From positions 26,773-90,772 of the forward strand of contig CAIYYN010000013.1 in NCBI GenBank assembly GCA_903930435.1: 64,000 nt of DNA, in the 5' to 3' direction. The translations under genes and the position numbers were made by a program. This stretch comes from an uncultured Hyphomicrobiales bacterium (GTDB lineage: Bacteria > Pseudomonadota > Alphaproteobacteria > Rhizobiales > Ancalomicrobiaceae). Of the stretch, positions 8,502 through 17,994 are shown in pieces; within the stretch, counting starts at the first letter, position 1, and every line of letters starts with the position of its first letter. The notes under the pieces are model-generated. The model was not told where the DNA came from, ran no database searches, and saw only the letters and a list, made by a program, of their open reading frames with translations.

Positions 8502-10127
8502 ATGTCTGCATCAGACCATCTCAGCCCGCGGGGAATGACTGCAGCCAAATCCGGTACACGCAAAGCCTATCTGGTTGGTGGTGGCGTTGCGTCGATGGCA
8601 GCGGCCGTGATCATGATCCGCGATGGCGATCTGCTTGGCCACAACATCACGATCATCGAACAGCTCGACAAGCTCGGCGGCAGCCTGGACGGATCGGGAT
8701 CTCCCGATGCCGGATATGTCCTGCGCGGCGGCCGCATGTTTGAAAGCAAATATCTCTGCACGTACGATCTCTTCGCCTCGATCCCGACGCTCGATCACAG
8801 CCGGACGGTCACCGATGAGATCCTCAGTTGGAACGAGACGATCCACACGTCATCGAAATCCCGCCTGGTCCGCAATGGACGCCGGCAGACTGCGCCGAAA
8901 TTCGGGCTCAGCGAGCGCCATATCCTGACAATCGAACGTTTGGTGCTTGAACCGGAAAGCCTGCTCGGTCGCAGCCGGATCGCCGATCAGTTCGATCCGG
9001 CATTCTTCGAGACCGATTTCTGGTTCATGTGGTGCACCACCTTCGCCTTTCAGCCCTGGCATAGCGCGGTCGAATTCAAACGCTATCTCGCACGTTTTTC
9101 CCATATGGTCGACGGTTTCGAGCGCCTCCAAGGGATTATGCGGACGGTGTTCAATCAATATGACTCCATGGTTCGCCCGCTGGAAGCTTGGCTGCTCGAG
9201 CGAGGCGTCATTTTCCAACTGAAGTCCCGCGTGACCGATATCACCTTCGTCAACGACGCAGACATCCTGGTCCCGATTGGGATCAAGTGCGAGTGCGCAG
9301 GGGCGTTGATGGAGATCGCGGTCGGCGCGGACGATCTCATTCTGGTCACGCTCGGCTCCATGACGGAAGCCTCCAGTCTCGGGACGATGGACGCGGCGCC
9401 AGCCTTGAAAGGCAAATCAGCCGGCGGATCCTGGACACTGTGGGAGAAAATCGCCGATGGTAAACCCGCATTCGGTCAGCCCCATGTCTTTGCCGACCAC
9501 GTGGATCGATCGAAATGGGTCTCCTTCACGACGACGCTTCACGATCCGACATTCCTAACTCTGGTTCGCGACCTCACGGGCAACGTACCGGGCGAAGGCG
9601 GCTTGATTACCTTTCCGAATTCCAATTGGCTTGCCTCGATCGTCATTCCCTACCAGCCGCACTTCATCGGCCAGCCCAAGGATGTCTTTGTCTTCTGGGG
9701 CTATGGGCTTTCGGTGGACAAGCCGGGGGATTTCGTCAAGAAAGCAATGTCCGACTGCTCCGGGCGCGAGATAATGACCGAGATCCTCGGCCATTTACAC
9801 ATCACAAACGAGGCCGCCAAAATCCTCGCTTCATGTATCTGCATTCCATGCATGATGCCGTTCATCACAAGCCAGTTTCTACCGCGTGAAGCCGGTGATC
9901 GTCCGGCGGTGATCCCAGTGGGAACGCGCAATCTTGCCTTCATGGGCCAGTTCTGCGAACTGCCCGACGACGTTGTCTTTACCGTCGAATATTCCATCCG
10001 ATCGGCGCAAATGGCGGTTAACGCGCTACTCGACCTCCACCGGCCGCCACCACCGGTCTACAAAGGATCAGTTGATCCAAGGATTCTCTACAAGGCATTC
10101 TTCGCGTTGCACGACATTAGGGCCTGA
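8502..10127 (+). CDS. ohyA: oleate hydratase
   Basis: An FAD-dependent hydratase of 541 residues that adds water to the cis-9 double bond of oleate or palmitoleate to give 10-hydroxy fatty acids; the flavin is structural and not redox-cycled. The N-terminal nucleotide fold YLVGGGVASMAAA is followed by EQLDKLGGSLDGSG and the RGGRMFES segment that carries the catalytic acid in this family. FQPWHSAVEFKRYLARF is another family signature. The ATG at 8502 has GAGGGG 8 nt upstream; alternative starts are 8460 and 8535. The gene stands alone, divergent from pta-ackA and convergent with mgtA. Family knowledge links it to detoxifying free unsaturated fatty acids, which fits the stress setting. Confidence 0.93.
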   Translation: MSASDHLSPRGMTAAKSGTRKAYLVGGGVASMAAAVIMIRDGDLLGHNITIIEQLDKLGGSLDGSGSPDAGYVLRGGRMFESKYLCTYDLFASIPTLDHSRTVTDEILSWNETIHTSSKSRLVRNGRRQTAPKFGLSERHILTIERLVLEPESLLGRSRIADQFDPAFFETDFWFMWCTTFAFQPWHSAVEFKRYLARFSHMVDGFERLQGIMRTVFNQYDSMVRPLEAWLLERGVIFQLKSRVTDITFVNDADILVPIGIKCECAGALMEIAVGADDLILVTLGSMTEASSLGTMDAAPALKGKSAGGSWTLWEKIADGKPAFGQPHVFADHVDRSKWVSFTTTLHDPTFLTLVRDLTGNVPGEGGLITFPNSNWLASIVIPYQPHFIGQPKDVFVFWGYGLSVDKPGDFVKKAMSDCSGREIMTEILGHLHITNEAAKILASCICIPCMMPFITSQFLPREAGDRPAVIPVGTRNLAFMGQFCELPDDVVFTVEYSIRSAQMAVNALLDLHRPPPPVYKGSVDPRILYKAFFALHDIRA

Positions 10128-10178
10128 AATGGTGCGGCTTTCCACAAACCTCGCGGAAGCGTCCGAGCCGCGCCGCCA

Positions 10179-12782
10179 TCAGTGCCTGACCAAGAGACGG
10201 TAGAAGGCGATCTTCGTGACCTCGACGAGTGCAAGGTATGCGATCGTGACGGGGATGACGTAGGCGAAGATCATGGCTGGCGGCCTCACAAACCCAAACC
10301 ATTCGCCGAGTGTAAGAATGGGAATGAGTAACGCGACGGCGACCGCCGACAGCGACATGCAGATGAGGAACAAGCTCGGCCGGCTCGAAAAGAACCACCG
10401 CCGTGTCCGAATGCAGAAGACGACCAGAATTTGGGTCGTCATCGATTCGATGAACCACCCGGTCTGGAACAATGCTTGGTCAGCGTCGAATAGATAGAGC
10501 AACGCGTAGAACGTCAGAAAATCGAAGATCGAACTTACCGGACCAAAGACGAGCATGAACCGTTCGATCAGTTTGATGTCCCATTTGATCGGTCCTGTGA
10601 TTGCCTCTGGATCGACGCGATCAAACGGTATCGCGACTTCCGACACGTTGTAGATCAGGTTGTTCAACAAAATCTGGATCGGCAGCATGGGAAGAAACGG
10701 CAGGATAAGCGCGGCGCCCGCCATGCTGAACATATTGCCGAAATTCGAGCTCGCCCCCATCAGGACGTATTTGGAGACATTTTCGACCGCCCCCCGGCCC
10801 TCGATCACCGCATCCTGGATGACCGACAGATTGTGTTCGAGAAGGATCAGGTCGGCCGCCGCGCGAGCCACGTCTGCCGCGCCGTCGACGGAAATCCCCA
10901 CATCGGCCGCATGCAGTGCCGGAGCATCGTTGATACCATCGCCCATAAAGCCAACGACATGTCCCAGACGTTTTAATGCCAGCAGAATTCGGTGCTTCTG
11001 CTGGGGATTGACGCGACAAAACAAATTGACCTGCGGCAATTGGCCAAGGAGTGCCTCTTCGGGCAAGTGATTCAGCGCGTCGCCGGTGAGCACGCCCGTG
11101 ACAGGTATGCCGATTTCGGCGAAGACGTGACGGCTGACCAATTCGTTGTCGCCGGTCAGCACTTTCACGGAAATGCCGGCGGCAGCCAGCGCCTGGATCG
11201 TCGTTCCCGCGCTGGCTTTAGGCGGGTCAAGAAAGACCGCATAGCCCGAAAAAACCAGGTCGCACTCGTCGGCGATCGCAGCTGTCGGATGGTCGGGATC
11301 GACCTCACGGCTCGCAATCCCCAGAACCCGGAAACCTTGCCCCCCGAGAGCGTCAAGCGTGGCCTCGAAGGTCCGGCGCGTCTCGGCATCGATCGGCACA
11401 ACCTTGCCATCCGGGGCCATGTATCGACCGGAGAGACGCAGCAGATCTTCGGGAGCCCCTTTGACGATAAGACTGCGCGTGCCGTCGTGGTCAACAAGGA
11501 CCGATACGCGCCGTCGTTCGAAATCGAATGGAACCTCGTCGATCTTCTTCCAACCACCGAAATCGAACGGCTTGGCAGCAAGAATCGCGTCGTCGAGCGG
11601 GCTCTTCATGCCGCTTTCGAACTGACTGTTGATGAAGGCATCGGCATAGGCGTTGGCGCTCTCGGCCCCGTGCCCGTCGACAGCGCGCACCATCCTGACG
11701 ATTGCTTCGGTCAAGGTACCTGTCTTGTCGGTGCAGAGCATGTTCATGGCGCCGAGATCGTGGATCGCGGACAGCCGCTTGACGATCACTTTTCGCTTGG
11801 CCAGGGCCATGGCCGATCGCGCGAGCGTGACCGTCATGATCATCGGCATCAGTTCCGGTGTGAGCCCGACCGCCAGCGCCAGCGCAAACATCAGCGATTC
11901 CAGGATTGGCCGGTGAAACGAGATATTCACGACCAGCACGAAGAACACCATCAGAATGGTGAAGCGCATGATCAGCATGCCGAACCGACGAATGCCGACC
12001 ACGAAGGCGGTGTCCGGCGGCTTCTCGGCGAGGCTCGTCGCCAGATGTCCGAGCGACGTCTTGCCTCCCGTCCGGCAAACGAGGATCGTCGCCGTCCCGC
12101 TGATAACCGAGGTGCCGGCGAAGACCGCGTTCGATGCGCCAGCCGGATTTTCAGCGCCAGACGCAACTTCGCCGGCCTGCTTTTCGGCCGGGTAGGCTTC
12201 TCCCGTCAGCAGCGCCTGATTCACGTAGAGATCGCGGCTGGCGAGCAGCCGTGAATCGGCAGGAACGAGATCACCCGCGATGAGCTCGACGATGTCGCCC
12301 GGAACCAACTGGTCGATCGGCACTGAGCGGCTTTGACCATCGCGCCGGACGGTTGCCTGGACCGCCACGGATTGCCGCAGCGCATCGACGGCACTCTGCG
12401 CGCGGACTTCCTGTACGAAATCGAGGATCATGCTGAGCATGACGATGCTGAACACGATCAGGAAGCTCGCTATATCACCGGCCGCGGCCGAGAGCGCGCT
12501 CGCCACGAGCAGGATAATCACGAGCGGGTTGCGAAAGCGCGCGAGGAATTGAAGCCAGAGCGGCGAGCGCTTTTCGGTTGCCGCATCGTTCAGTCCATAG
12601 GTTCGCAACCGCGACTGCGCCTCGACCTCAGTCAGTCCTGCGGGGGTAGAGGCGAGGCTGACGAGTAGTCCGTCCAACGGCCCCCTCCAGAAATCATCCG
12701 GGCCGGGTTCCGTATGTACGACGCTTGTCGCAGGGCCAACGTCGGTTTTGCTGGTGTTGCCACGGTCACCGATCGCGTTCAT
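10179..12782 (-). CDS. mgtA: P-type Mg2+-transporting ATPase
   Basis: An 867-residue P3B-type ATPase that imports Mg2+ across the inner membrane using ATP. The actuator motif TGEAYPAEK, the phosphorylation loop CTDKTGTLTEA and the hinge MGDGINDAP are present, with hydrophobic helix pairs before and after the actuator domain and six more C-terminal helices. The length is close to the 898 residues of E. coli MgtA. Its ATG overlaps the stop of the mscS-like gene by 4 nt, so the two are co-translated. No MgtC or mgtL-like leader is visible, so control is probably not of the enteric type. The 3' end converges on ohyA with 51 nt between. Confidence 0.94.
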   Translation of the reverse strand: MNAIGDRGNTSKTDVGPATSVVHTEPGPDDFWRGPLDGLLVSLASTPAGLTEVEAQSRLRTYGLNDAATEKRSPLWLQFLARFRNPLVIILLVASALSAAAGDIASFLIVFSIVMLSMILDFVQEVRAQSAVDALRQSVAVQATVRRDGQSRSVPIDQLVPGDIVELIAGDLVPADSRLLASRDLYVNQALLTGEAYPAEKQAGEVASGAENPAGASNAVFAGTSVISGTATILVCRTGGKTSLGHLATSLAEKPPDTAFVVGIRRFGMLIMRFTILMVFFVLVVNISFHRPILESLMFALALAVGLTPELMPMIMTVTLARSAMALAKRKVIVKRLSAIHDLGAMNMLCTDKTGTLTEAIVRMVRAVDGHGAESANAYADAFINSQFESGMKSPLDDAILAAKPFDFGGWKKIDEVPFDFERRRVSVLVDHDGTRSLIVKGAPEDLLRLSGRYMAPDGKVVPIDAETRRTFEATLDALGGQGFRVLGIASREVDPDHPTAAIADECDLVFSGYAVFLDPPKASAGTTIQALAAAGISVKVLTGDNELVSRHVFAEIGIPVTGVLTGDALNHLPEEALLGQLPQVNLFCRVNPQQKHRILLALKRLGHVVGFMGDGINDAPALHAADVGISVDGAADVARAAADLILLEHNLSVIQDAVIEGRGAVENVSKYVLMGASSNFGNMFSMAGAALILPFLPMLPIQILLNNLIYNVSEVAIPFDRVDPEAITGPIKWDIKLIERFMLVFGPVSSIFDFLTFYALLYLFDADQALFQTGWFIESMTTQILVVFCIRTRRWFFSSRPSLFLICMSLSAVAVALLIPILTLGEWFGFVRPPAMIFAYVIPVTIAYLALVEVTKIAFYRLLVRH

Positions 12783-13804
12783 TGGCTTTCTTTCGGCTGA
12801 GGTGGGGATTGTTTCGTTGCGACCTGGAATTGGTCTCCACCAACTAATCGGACATCCATCGTCGGTGCGCCGATCCGGATATCAGCACCATGGAAGGCGT
12901 CCGCAATGCGGCTGAGCATCCCCGACTTCATGCCGGGAACCAGTGCAAAGCTATCGATTGCGAAGTTCAACTCGTAAACGACGACGGAATCCAAGAACTC
13001 GCACGCGAATGCTCCAGGGACAGTTCCTTTGATGATGTCAGGATTTGCGCTGGCTGCTGTAATCAACGTTTCAATCACGCGTGATGGCGCGACCGCAAAA
13101 TCGACTTCCAGTCGAATAGTGCACTGATGAGGACCTCTCGGTCGGCTATGGTTCGTAACAATGGATTTGGTGACGAGACTGTTCGGAATGACGATCATAT
13201 CATTTGACCAGGTCTTGATCCGGGTCGCCCGCCAATTGACGAGCATGACCCGGCCCGAGGCATGGTCTGACAGGGTGATCCAGTCTCCCGCAGCGAAAGG
13301 TCGCTCGATGTTGATCGCGAGACCCGCCAAAACATCCCCAAGAGTGTTTTGGAGTGCCAGACCCAAGACAATCGCCACGACGCCGGATGTCGCCAGAAAG
13401 GTCGATACCGGTTGTTTGAACACCGTACCGACGATGCCGATAAACGCGAGAAAATAGATGAGCCCTGATGCGAGATCGGCGAAAAGTCGTCGCGCGTGCG
13501 GTTCGTCATTATTTGGAAAGAACGTCCGACGAAGAAAAAGATCAAGCACGCTCGAGAAGAGCCATGCACCCAGGATCCACCATGCAAATCCGAATATTTC
13601 TAGTGGCAGCCTTGGCCCGTCCGGGGTCGTCTCGAAAAGGAACTGCCCGAGCGGGTTACCGGTTCGCGGAAACAAAGCTGTTATAAGCACAAGTGCGCAG
13701 CCGCCTCCAAACAGGGAGCGATATTCATGTAGGCGCGGAACTAGCGCCAGCATGAGAAGGGCTGCAGCGGTCGATAGGAGGCCAATCTCGATCGAGCCGA
13801 ACAT
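12779..13804 (-). CDS. MscS-family mechanosensitive ion channel
   Basis: A 341-residue membrane protein with four or five predicted transmembrane helices and then the MscS pore/beta domain. The pore helix region reads ATSGVVAIVLGLALQNTLGD, a clear match to TM3 of MscS, followed by GLAINIERPFAAGDWI and the cytoplasmic alpha-beta part with IPNSLVTKSIVTN. It should open under membrane tension to release solutes. It overlaps mgtA by 4 nt and follows the alcohol dehydrogenase gene by 80 nt. Coupling to a Mg2+ pump suggests a role in ionic or osmotic balance. The ribosome site at 13804 is weak. Confidence 0.9.
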   Translation of the reverse strand: MFGSIEIGLLSTAAALLMLALVPRLHEYRSLFGGGCALVLITALFPRTGNPLGQFLFETTPDGPRLPLEIFGFAWWILGAWLFSSVLDLFLRRTFFPNNDEPHARRLFADLASGLIYFLAFIGIVGTVFKQPVSTFLATSGVVAIVLGLALQNTLGDVLAGLAINIERPFAAGDWITLSDHASGRVMLVNWRATRIKTWSNDMIVIPNSLVTKSIVTNHSRPRGPHQCTIRLEVDFAVAPSRVIETLITAASANPDIIKGTVPGAFACEFLDSVVVYELNFAIDSFALVPGMKSGMLSRIADAFHGADIRIGAPTMDVRLVGGDQFQVATKQSPPQPKESQ

Positions 13805-13884
13805 CGCTTACGTCAATCCCCGCTATCGATCGGCCGCATAAAAACAGCCGCGACCACGGCTTTTGACGTCGAAAAACGCGGTAC

Positions 13885-14877
13885 TTATGGCACCAGAACG
13901 GCCGCACCCTCGAACCGGCCCGCCCGAAGATCAGCAAGCGCTTGGTTAGCTTTGACGAGCGGATAGGTCGTTGTCCGTGTCACGATACCCATCTCGGGCA
14001 CGCGGCTAAGGAAATCGATGCCATCCTGTCGCGTGAGATTGGCGACAGACCGGATTTGGCGCTCTTCCCAAAGCAACGCATAGGGGAAGCTCGGGATGTC
14101 GCTCATGTGGATGCCGGCGCAGACAACCACACCGCCCTTGCGGACGGCTTTCAGCGCCGCAGGCACCAGTTCTCCGACAGTGGCGAAAATAATCGCAGCA
14201 TCCAGCGGTTCCGGCGGCATTTCATCTGATCCGCCTGCCCAAGTGGCCCCGAGAGATCTGGCGAAGGCCTGGGTGGGAAGATCTCCAGGCCGGGTAAAGG
14301 CGAAGACCGAGCGTCCCTGCCATTTCGCGACCTGCGCCACGATATGGGCCGCAGCGCCAAATCCATAGAGCCCCAACTTCTTGCCCTCGCCGGCGATCCC
14401 AAGTGATCGCCATCCAATCAGACCTGCGCAGAGCAAGGGCGCGAGCGATACATCGCTGCCGGTTTCGCCAAGCGGGAATGCGAACCTCGCATCCGCGATT
14501 GTCGCCGTCGCGAAGCCGCCATCGCGCGTATAGCCCGTGAAGACCGGGTGATCGCAGAGATTTTCCCTGTGCATTTGACAGTAGGGACAAATACCGCAGG
14601 TGTGGCCTAGCCAGGGAATGCCCACGCGTTGGCCAATCGACAGGCCTTCGACCCCGGGCCCCATCGCATCGATCCGGCCGACGATCTCGTGGCCGGGAAT
14701 GATGGGCGCGACCGGTTCGGGAAGTTCACCGTCGACCACGTGCAAATCGGTTCGACAGACGCCGCAAGCCGCGACCTTGATACGAACCTGACTCGGACCC
14801 GGTTGCCGATCATCCAACTCCATCCACTGGAGAGGCGTTCGCAATGTCTTCAGCACCATTGCATGCATGAAATTCAT
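13885..14877 (-). CDS. zinc-dependent alcohol dehydrogenase family protein
   Basis: A 330-residue medium-chain dehydrogenase. The catalytic zinc site is CGVCRTDLH with the later GHEIVG, and the structural zinc site is CGICPYCQMHRENLC. The nucleotide fold GFGAAAHIVAQVA has alanines where GLG is usual, which is common in the AdhA-like subgroup. It interconverts alcohols and aldehydes with NAD(P). Either M1 (14877) or M4 (14868) could be the start; a GGGG tract sits 9 nt before M4. It lies 51 nt after nnrD and 80 nt before the channel gene. It is not a close copy of the adhP at 43443-44477. Confidence 0.9.
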   Translation of the reverse strand: MNFMHAMVLKTLRTPLQWMELDDRQPGPSQVRIKVAACGVCRTDLHVVDGELPEPVAPIIPGHEIVGRIDAMGPGVEGLSIGQRVGIPWLGHTCGICPYCQMHRENLCDHPVFTGYTRDGGFATATIADARFAFPLGETGSDVSLAPLLCAGLIGWRSLGIAGEGKKLGLYGFGAAAHIVAQVAKWQGRSVFAFTRPGDLPTQAFARSLGATWAGGSDEMPPEPLDAAIIFATVGELVPAALKAVRKGGVVVCAGIHMSDIPSFPYALLWEERQIRSVANLTRQDGIDFLSRVPEMGIVTRTTTYPLVKANQALADLRAGRFEGAAVLVP

Positions 14878-14928
14878 CCCCGGCTGCTGTGGTTTGATTG
14901 AGGTGAGAGCGCCCTCGTGCCTGTGCGC

Positions 14929-16395
14929 TCACGAAGAGCCTTGGAGGCGTTGAAAAACACCTGGAAGGAGGTCTGGCAAATCCTCGGCGATAAGGCCGGG
15001 TCCAAAAGCGGTAGCCGCAGCGCCGTGAAGCCAGACTGCTGCTGCGGCAGCAAGGAACGGGTCCATTTTCTGGGCGAGGAGACCGAGGATCATCCCACTC
15101 AGGACGTCGCCCGAACCTGCGGTCGCTAGGGTCGGGGGGGCATTCGTATTGATAATCGCCCGTCCATCAGGAGCAGCAATGACAGTGTCGCTACCCTTCA
15201 GAATGACGAAGGCACCGCTCCGCTTAGCGGCGGCGCGCGTTCGTGTCAGCTTGTCGCCCGGCAGGCCAAAGAGACGTCGAAACTCACCTTCATGCGGTGT
15301 CATGATGCACGTATCGACGATGGCCCGATCGAGTTCCGAAGCATCCTCCTGAAACGACGTGATCGCATCTGCGTCGAGCACGGTTGGCCGCCCGGATGCC
15401 AGCATCGCAAGTGCGCGGTCTCGGGTCTCTCCGCCTACGCCTGCACCGGGGCCGATCAGCAATGCGGAAATGCGGCGGTCGGTGAGCAGGTCGTCAAAGT
15501 CGTGGCTCGTTGCGATCGGTCGAACCATGATGCTGGTGAGCGCGGTCGCATAGATCGGCAGGGCGATTTCGGGCACCGCGATCGTTGTGAGCCCGGCACC
15601 GACACGCGCCGCGGCACGAGCGGCCATTCTGGCGGCGCCAGTCATCGGGTATCCCACGGAGATCAACGCATGACCGCGCGCGTATTTGTTGCCGGCGTCG
15701 TCGGCCCGAGGCAAATCGGTCAGCCAAAGGACTGGATCATTCTCAAACGTGTTTGGGACGATCGTGTCCAGAACGGATGGCGGAGTACCGATGTCGGTCA
15801 CGACGACGTTCCCACATAGCAACCGTCCGGGTAGTAGGAGATGGCCGGGTTTTTTGCGAAAGAAAGTAACGGTGAGAGCTGCGGCAGCTCCGCCCAAGGC
15901 TTCGCCGGTATCCCCCATCACGCCGCTTGGAACGTCTACGGCCACTATCGGAGCTGATCTGCAAGCTGCAGCGGTCAAGGTCTCGGCGGCCGGACCTTCT
16001 AATGCCCGGCTTAGCCCGGCGCCGAAGATTGCATCCACCACCAATTCCGACCCGTCGAGCACTGCTGGGATCAGAGGCTCGATCGCTCCTAGCCACCGCT
16101 CTGCGTGATAGCGTGCTTCGCCCGCGAGATGCTTACGCTGTCCTAGCAAAGCCAGGCGCACGCTCCAACCGGCCTTGGCAAGATGCGACGCGGTCACGAA
16201 CCCATCGCCGCCATTGTTCCCTGGACCGCAAAGGACGGTAACGGCGCGCGCCGACCAGCGCTGTTGAATTTCGCGTGCAACGGATTTGCCAGCGTTTTCC
16301 ATCAAGATCGTGGCAGGCGTTCCCGCTGCGATCGTCAGGCGATCGGCTTCGCTCATTTGCCGGATATCAAGCAGCGCCGTGTGCAAATTCAACAT
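14929..16395 (-). CDS. nnrD: bifunctional NAD(P)HX epimerase / ADP-dependent NAD(P)HX dehydratase
   Basis: A 488-residue two-domain repair enzyme. Residues 1 to about 210 are the epimerase (YjeF_N) with CGPGNNGGDGFV; the rest is the ribokinase-like dehydratase with LIGPGAGV, MTPHEGEF and ATAGSGDVLSG. It restores hydrated, inactive NADH and NADPH to the usable cofactor. The fused arrangement is the normal bacterial one and the length is typical. It is the first gene of the minus-strand run leading to adh, mscS and mgtA. The ribosome site before the ATG at 16395 is weak. Damaged NAD(P)H is a reasonable partner problem for a window full of pyridine-nucleotide enzymes. Confidence 0.93.
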   Translation of the reverse strand: MLNLHTALLDIRQMSEADRLTIAAGTPATILMENAGKSVAREIQQRWSARAVTVLCGPGNNGGDGFVTASHLAKAGWSVRLALLGQRKHLAGEARYHAERWLGAIEPLIPAVLDGSELVVDAIFGAGLSRALEGPAAETLTAAACRSAPIVAVDVPSGVMGDTGEALGGAAAALTVTFFRKKPGHLLLPGRLLCGNVVVTDIGTPPSVLDTIVPNTFENDPVLWLTDLPRADDAGNKYARGHALISVGYPMTGAARMAARAAARVGAGLTTIAVPEIALPIYATALTSIMVRPIATSHDFDDLLTDRRISALLIGPGAGVGGETRDRALAMLASGRPTVLDADAITSFQEDASELDRAIVDTCIMTPHEGEFRRLFGLPGDKLTRTRAAAKRSGAFVILKGSDTVIAAPDGRAIINTNAPPTLATAGSGDVLSGMILGLLAQKMDPFLAAAAAVWLHGAAATAFGPGLIAEDLPDLLPGVFQRLQGSS

Positions 16396-16471
16396 TTGTT
16401 CGCACCCGTGGATAGAGGAGGCGCAGGAACAGAAGTTGGCTCCGGTGATTTGCTGGAAAACGCACGATCCA

Positions 16472-16537
16472 TCACTTGCGCAACGACTGATGCGCGGGCG
16501 TTAACAGATCCAGTTCGCTATTCTTCGATGTCGGCAT
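16472..16537 (-). pseudogene. possible N-terminal remnant of an isochorismatase-family hydrolase
   Basis: A 21-codon frame begins with an ATG at 16537 preceded by AGGAG at good spacing and reads MPTSKNSELDLLTPAHQSLRK before a stop. The opening with SELDLLTP resembles the start of YcaC-like isochorismatase-family hydrolases, after which such proteins run into a LILID strand that is missing here. I read it as the intact translation start of a gene whose body has been deleted. The match is short and from memory, so chance is possible. Confidence 0.35.
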
Positions 16538-16702
16538 CTTGCTCTCCTGACCAAGCCTGGCGTTTTTGGGTGTGTCTAAGCCAGAGGCACCCAACGCTGC
16601 GCGCGGGGTTTTAACTACGATTTCCGGCATCAGTCTAAGCTGATCGTGTGTGTCGGAGCAGGATCGGAAATCGCTCATGCCGATCCGGAACTCGAAACCA
16701 GC

Positions 16703-16719
16703 AGCAATCCCAGATTGCT
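16703..16719. promoter_or_regulatory. 17-bp palindrome upstream of the RND operon (candidate operator)
   Basis: AGCAATC-CCA-GATTGCT is a perfect 7-bp inverted repeat with a 3-nt centre, about 100 nt before the RND adaptor start and outside any gene. The size fits a TetR- or MarR-type dimer site. No regulator gene lies next to it. The surrounding 16396-16816 interval otherwise holds only the hydrolase remnant. Confidence 0.4.
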
Positions 16720-16816
16720 CGGTAGGTAGAATCCGAAGCTGCCGCAGCTCTCATGTCGCCTCCTATATTTTGTGGCGTCATGGACGGCGCTGGTTGCGGC
16801 CTCTGAGAGCTCTAGA

Positions 16817-17992
16817 TTGACCGATGAACGCCCCACTTCGAACCGAAAGCCATGGATTGTCGTCGGGGTCGTGACGGTGCTTGCCATCATTGCCGGCGTC
16901 GCGTGGTGGCGGATCGCGGTCGAAAATCAGGCAGCCGCCGTCGCCAAAGCCGCCGCCGCACAGCCGATTAAGGTTCCTGTAACATCCGCCTCGACTAAAA
17001 CGGCCGATTTCCCGGTCTATCTGAATGGGCTCGGCACCGTTGAGCCGTACCAGACCGTGACCGTCAGCAGTCGGGTTGACGGTGAGATCATTAAAGTCGG
17101 CTTCAAGCAGGGGCAGATGGTCGACAAAGGGGATCTGCTATTCGTCATCGACCCGCGCCCGTATCAAGCCGTACTCGACGCTGCCGATGCCAAGAAGGCA
17201 CAGGATCAGGCAAGCCAGACTGAGGCACAGCTCAATTTGAAGCGAAGCGTTGATCTGGTCGGGAAGGGCATTGATTCCAAGCAGCAACTTGATACCCAGC
17301 AAGCAACCGTCGACCAACTGACTGCCCAGATCAAAGGTGATCAGGCACAGATCGACAGCGCGCAAACCCAACTCGGTTATACAACGATCCTTGCTCCTAT
17401 TGCCGGAAGGACCGGCTTCCGGCTGGTCGACGTCGGCAACATCGTGCATGCGGCGGGAAGTACCGGCATCGTGACGATCGCCAAACTTCAACCGATCTCC
17501 ATCGTCTTCACGGTTCCGGAGGAGCAGATCGGACCGGTCAACGACGCTCAGGCGGCTGGCGACGTTCCCGTTCTGGCGGAGAGTTCGGATGGGCTTAAAG
17601 TTCTCTCGAAGGGACATCTCTCGATCGTCAATAATGCAGTCGATCCACAGAGCGGTACCATCGGCCTAAAGGCATCCTTCGCCAATGCCGACAATGCTTT
17701 ATGGCCCGGCCTTTCGGTCTCGACGCGCCTTCTGGTCCAAACGCTCACCAAAGTCACCGTGATCCCGCACGGCGCGATCCAGAACGGGCCTGACGGGCTC
17801 TTTACCTACGTCATCGGAGCTAATTTTAAGGTAGAATTGCGCGCCATTACGATCGGCCCAGACATGGATGGGACCGCAGTAGTCCTGACCGGCCTGAAGC
17901 CGGGCGAAACAGTTGTTACGTCGGGACAATATCGCCTTGGGCCGGGCACACTCGTCGAAGCGACGCCCGATGCCGCCGACAAGGCGTCCTGA
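16817..17992 (+). CDS. RND efflux periplasmic adaptor (MdtA-like)
   Basis: A membrane-fusion protein of about 391 residues with one N-terminal helix (PWIVVGVVTVLAIIAGVAWW). A biotinyl-lipoyl part follows with VDGEIIKVGFKQGQMVDKGDLLF, then a coiled-coil hairpin rich in Q, A and D, then the beta-barrel part near ILAPIAGRTGFRLVD. It bridges the RND pump in the inner membrane to an outer-membrane channel. I prefer the TTG at 16817 because GAGAG lies 7 nt upstream; a GTG at 16772 is the alternative and has no ribosome site. The pump gene follows 2 nt after the stop. No TolC-type gene is next to it, so an unlinked channel, or the NodT-type one at 34 kb, must be used. Confidence 0.9.
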   Translation: MTDERPTSNRKPWIVVGVVTVLAIIAGVAWWRIAVENQAAAVAKAAAAQPIKVPVTSASTKTADFPVYLNGLGTVEPYQTVTVSSRVDGEIIKVGFKQGQMVDKGDLLFVIDPRPYQAVLDAADAKKAQDQASQTEAQLNLKRSVDLVGKGIDSKQQLDTQQATVDQLTAQIKGDQAQIDSAQTQLGYTTILAPIAGRTGFRLVDVGNIVHAAGSTGIVTIAKLQPISIVFTVPEEQIGPVNDAQAAGDVPVLAESSDGLKVLSKGHLSIVNNAVDPQSGTIGLKASFANADNALWPGLSVSTRLLVQTLTKVTVIPHGAIQNGPDGLFTYVIGANFKVELRAITIGPDMDGTAVVLTGLKPGETVVTSGQYRLGPGTLVEATPDAADKAS

Positions 17993-17994
17993 TC

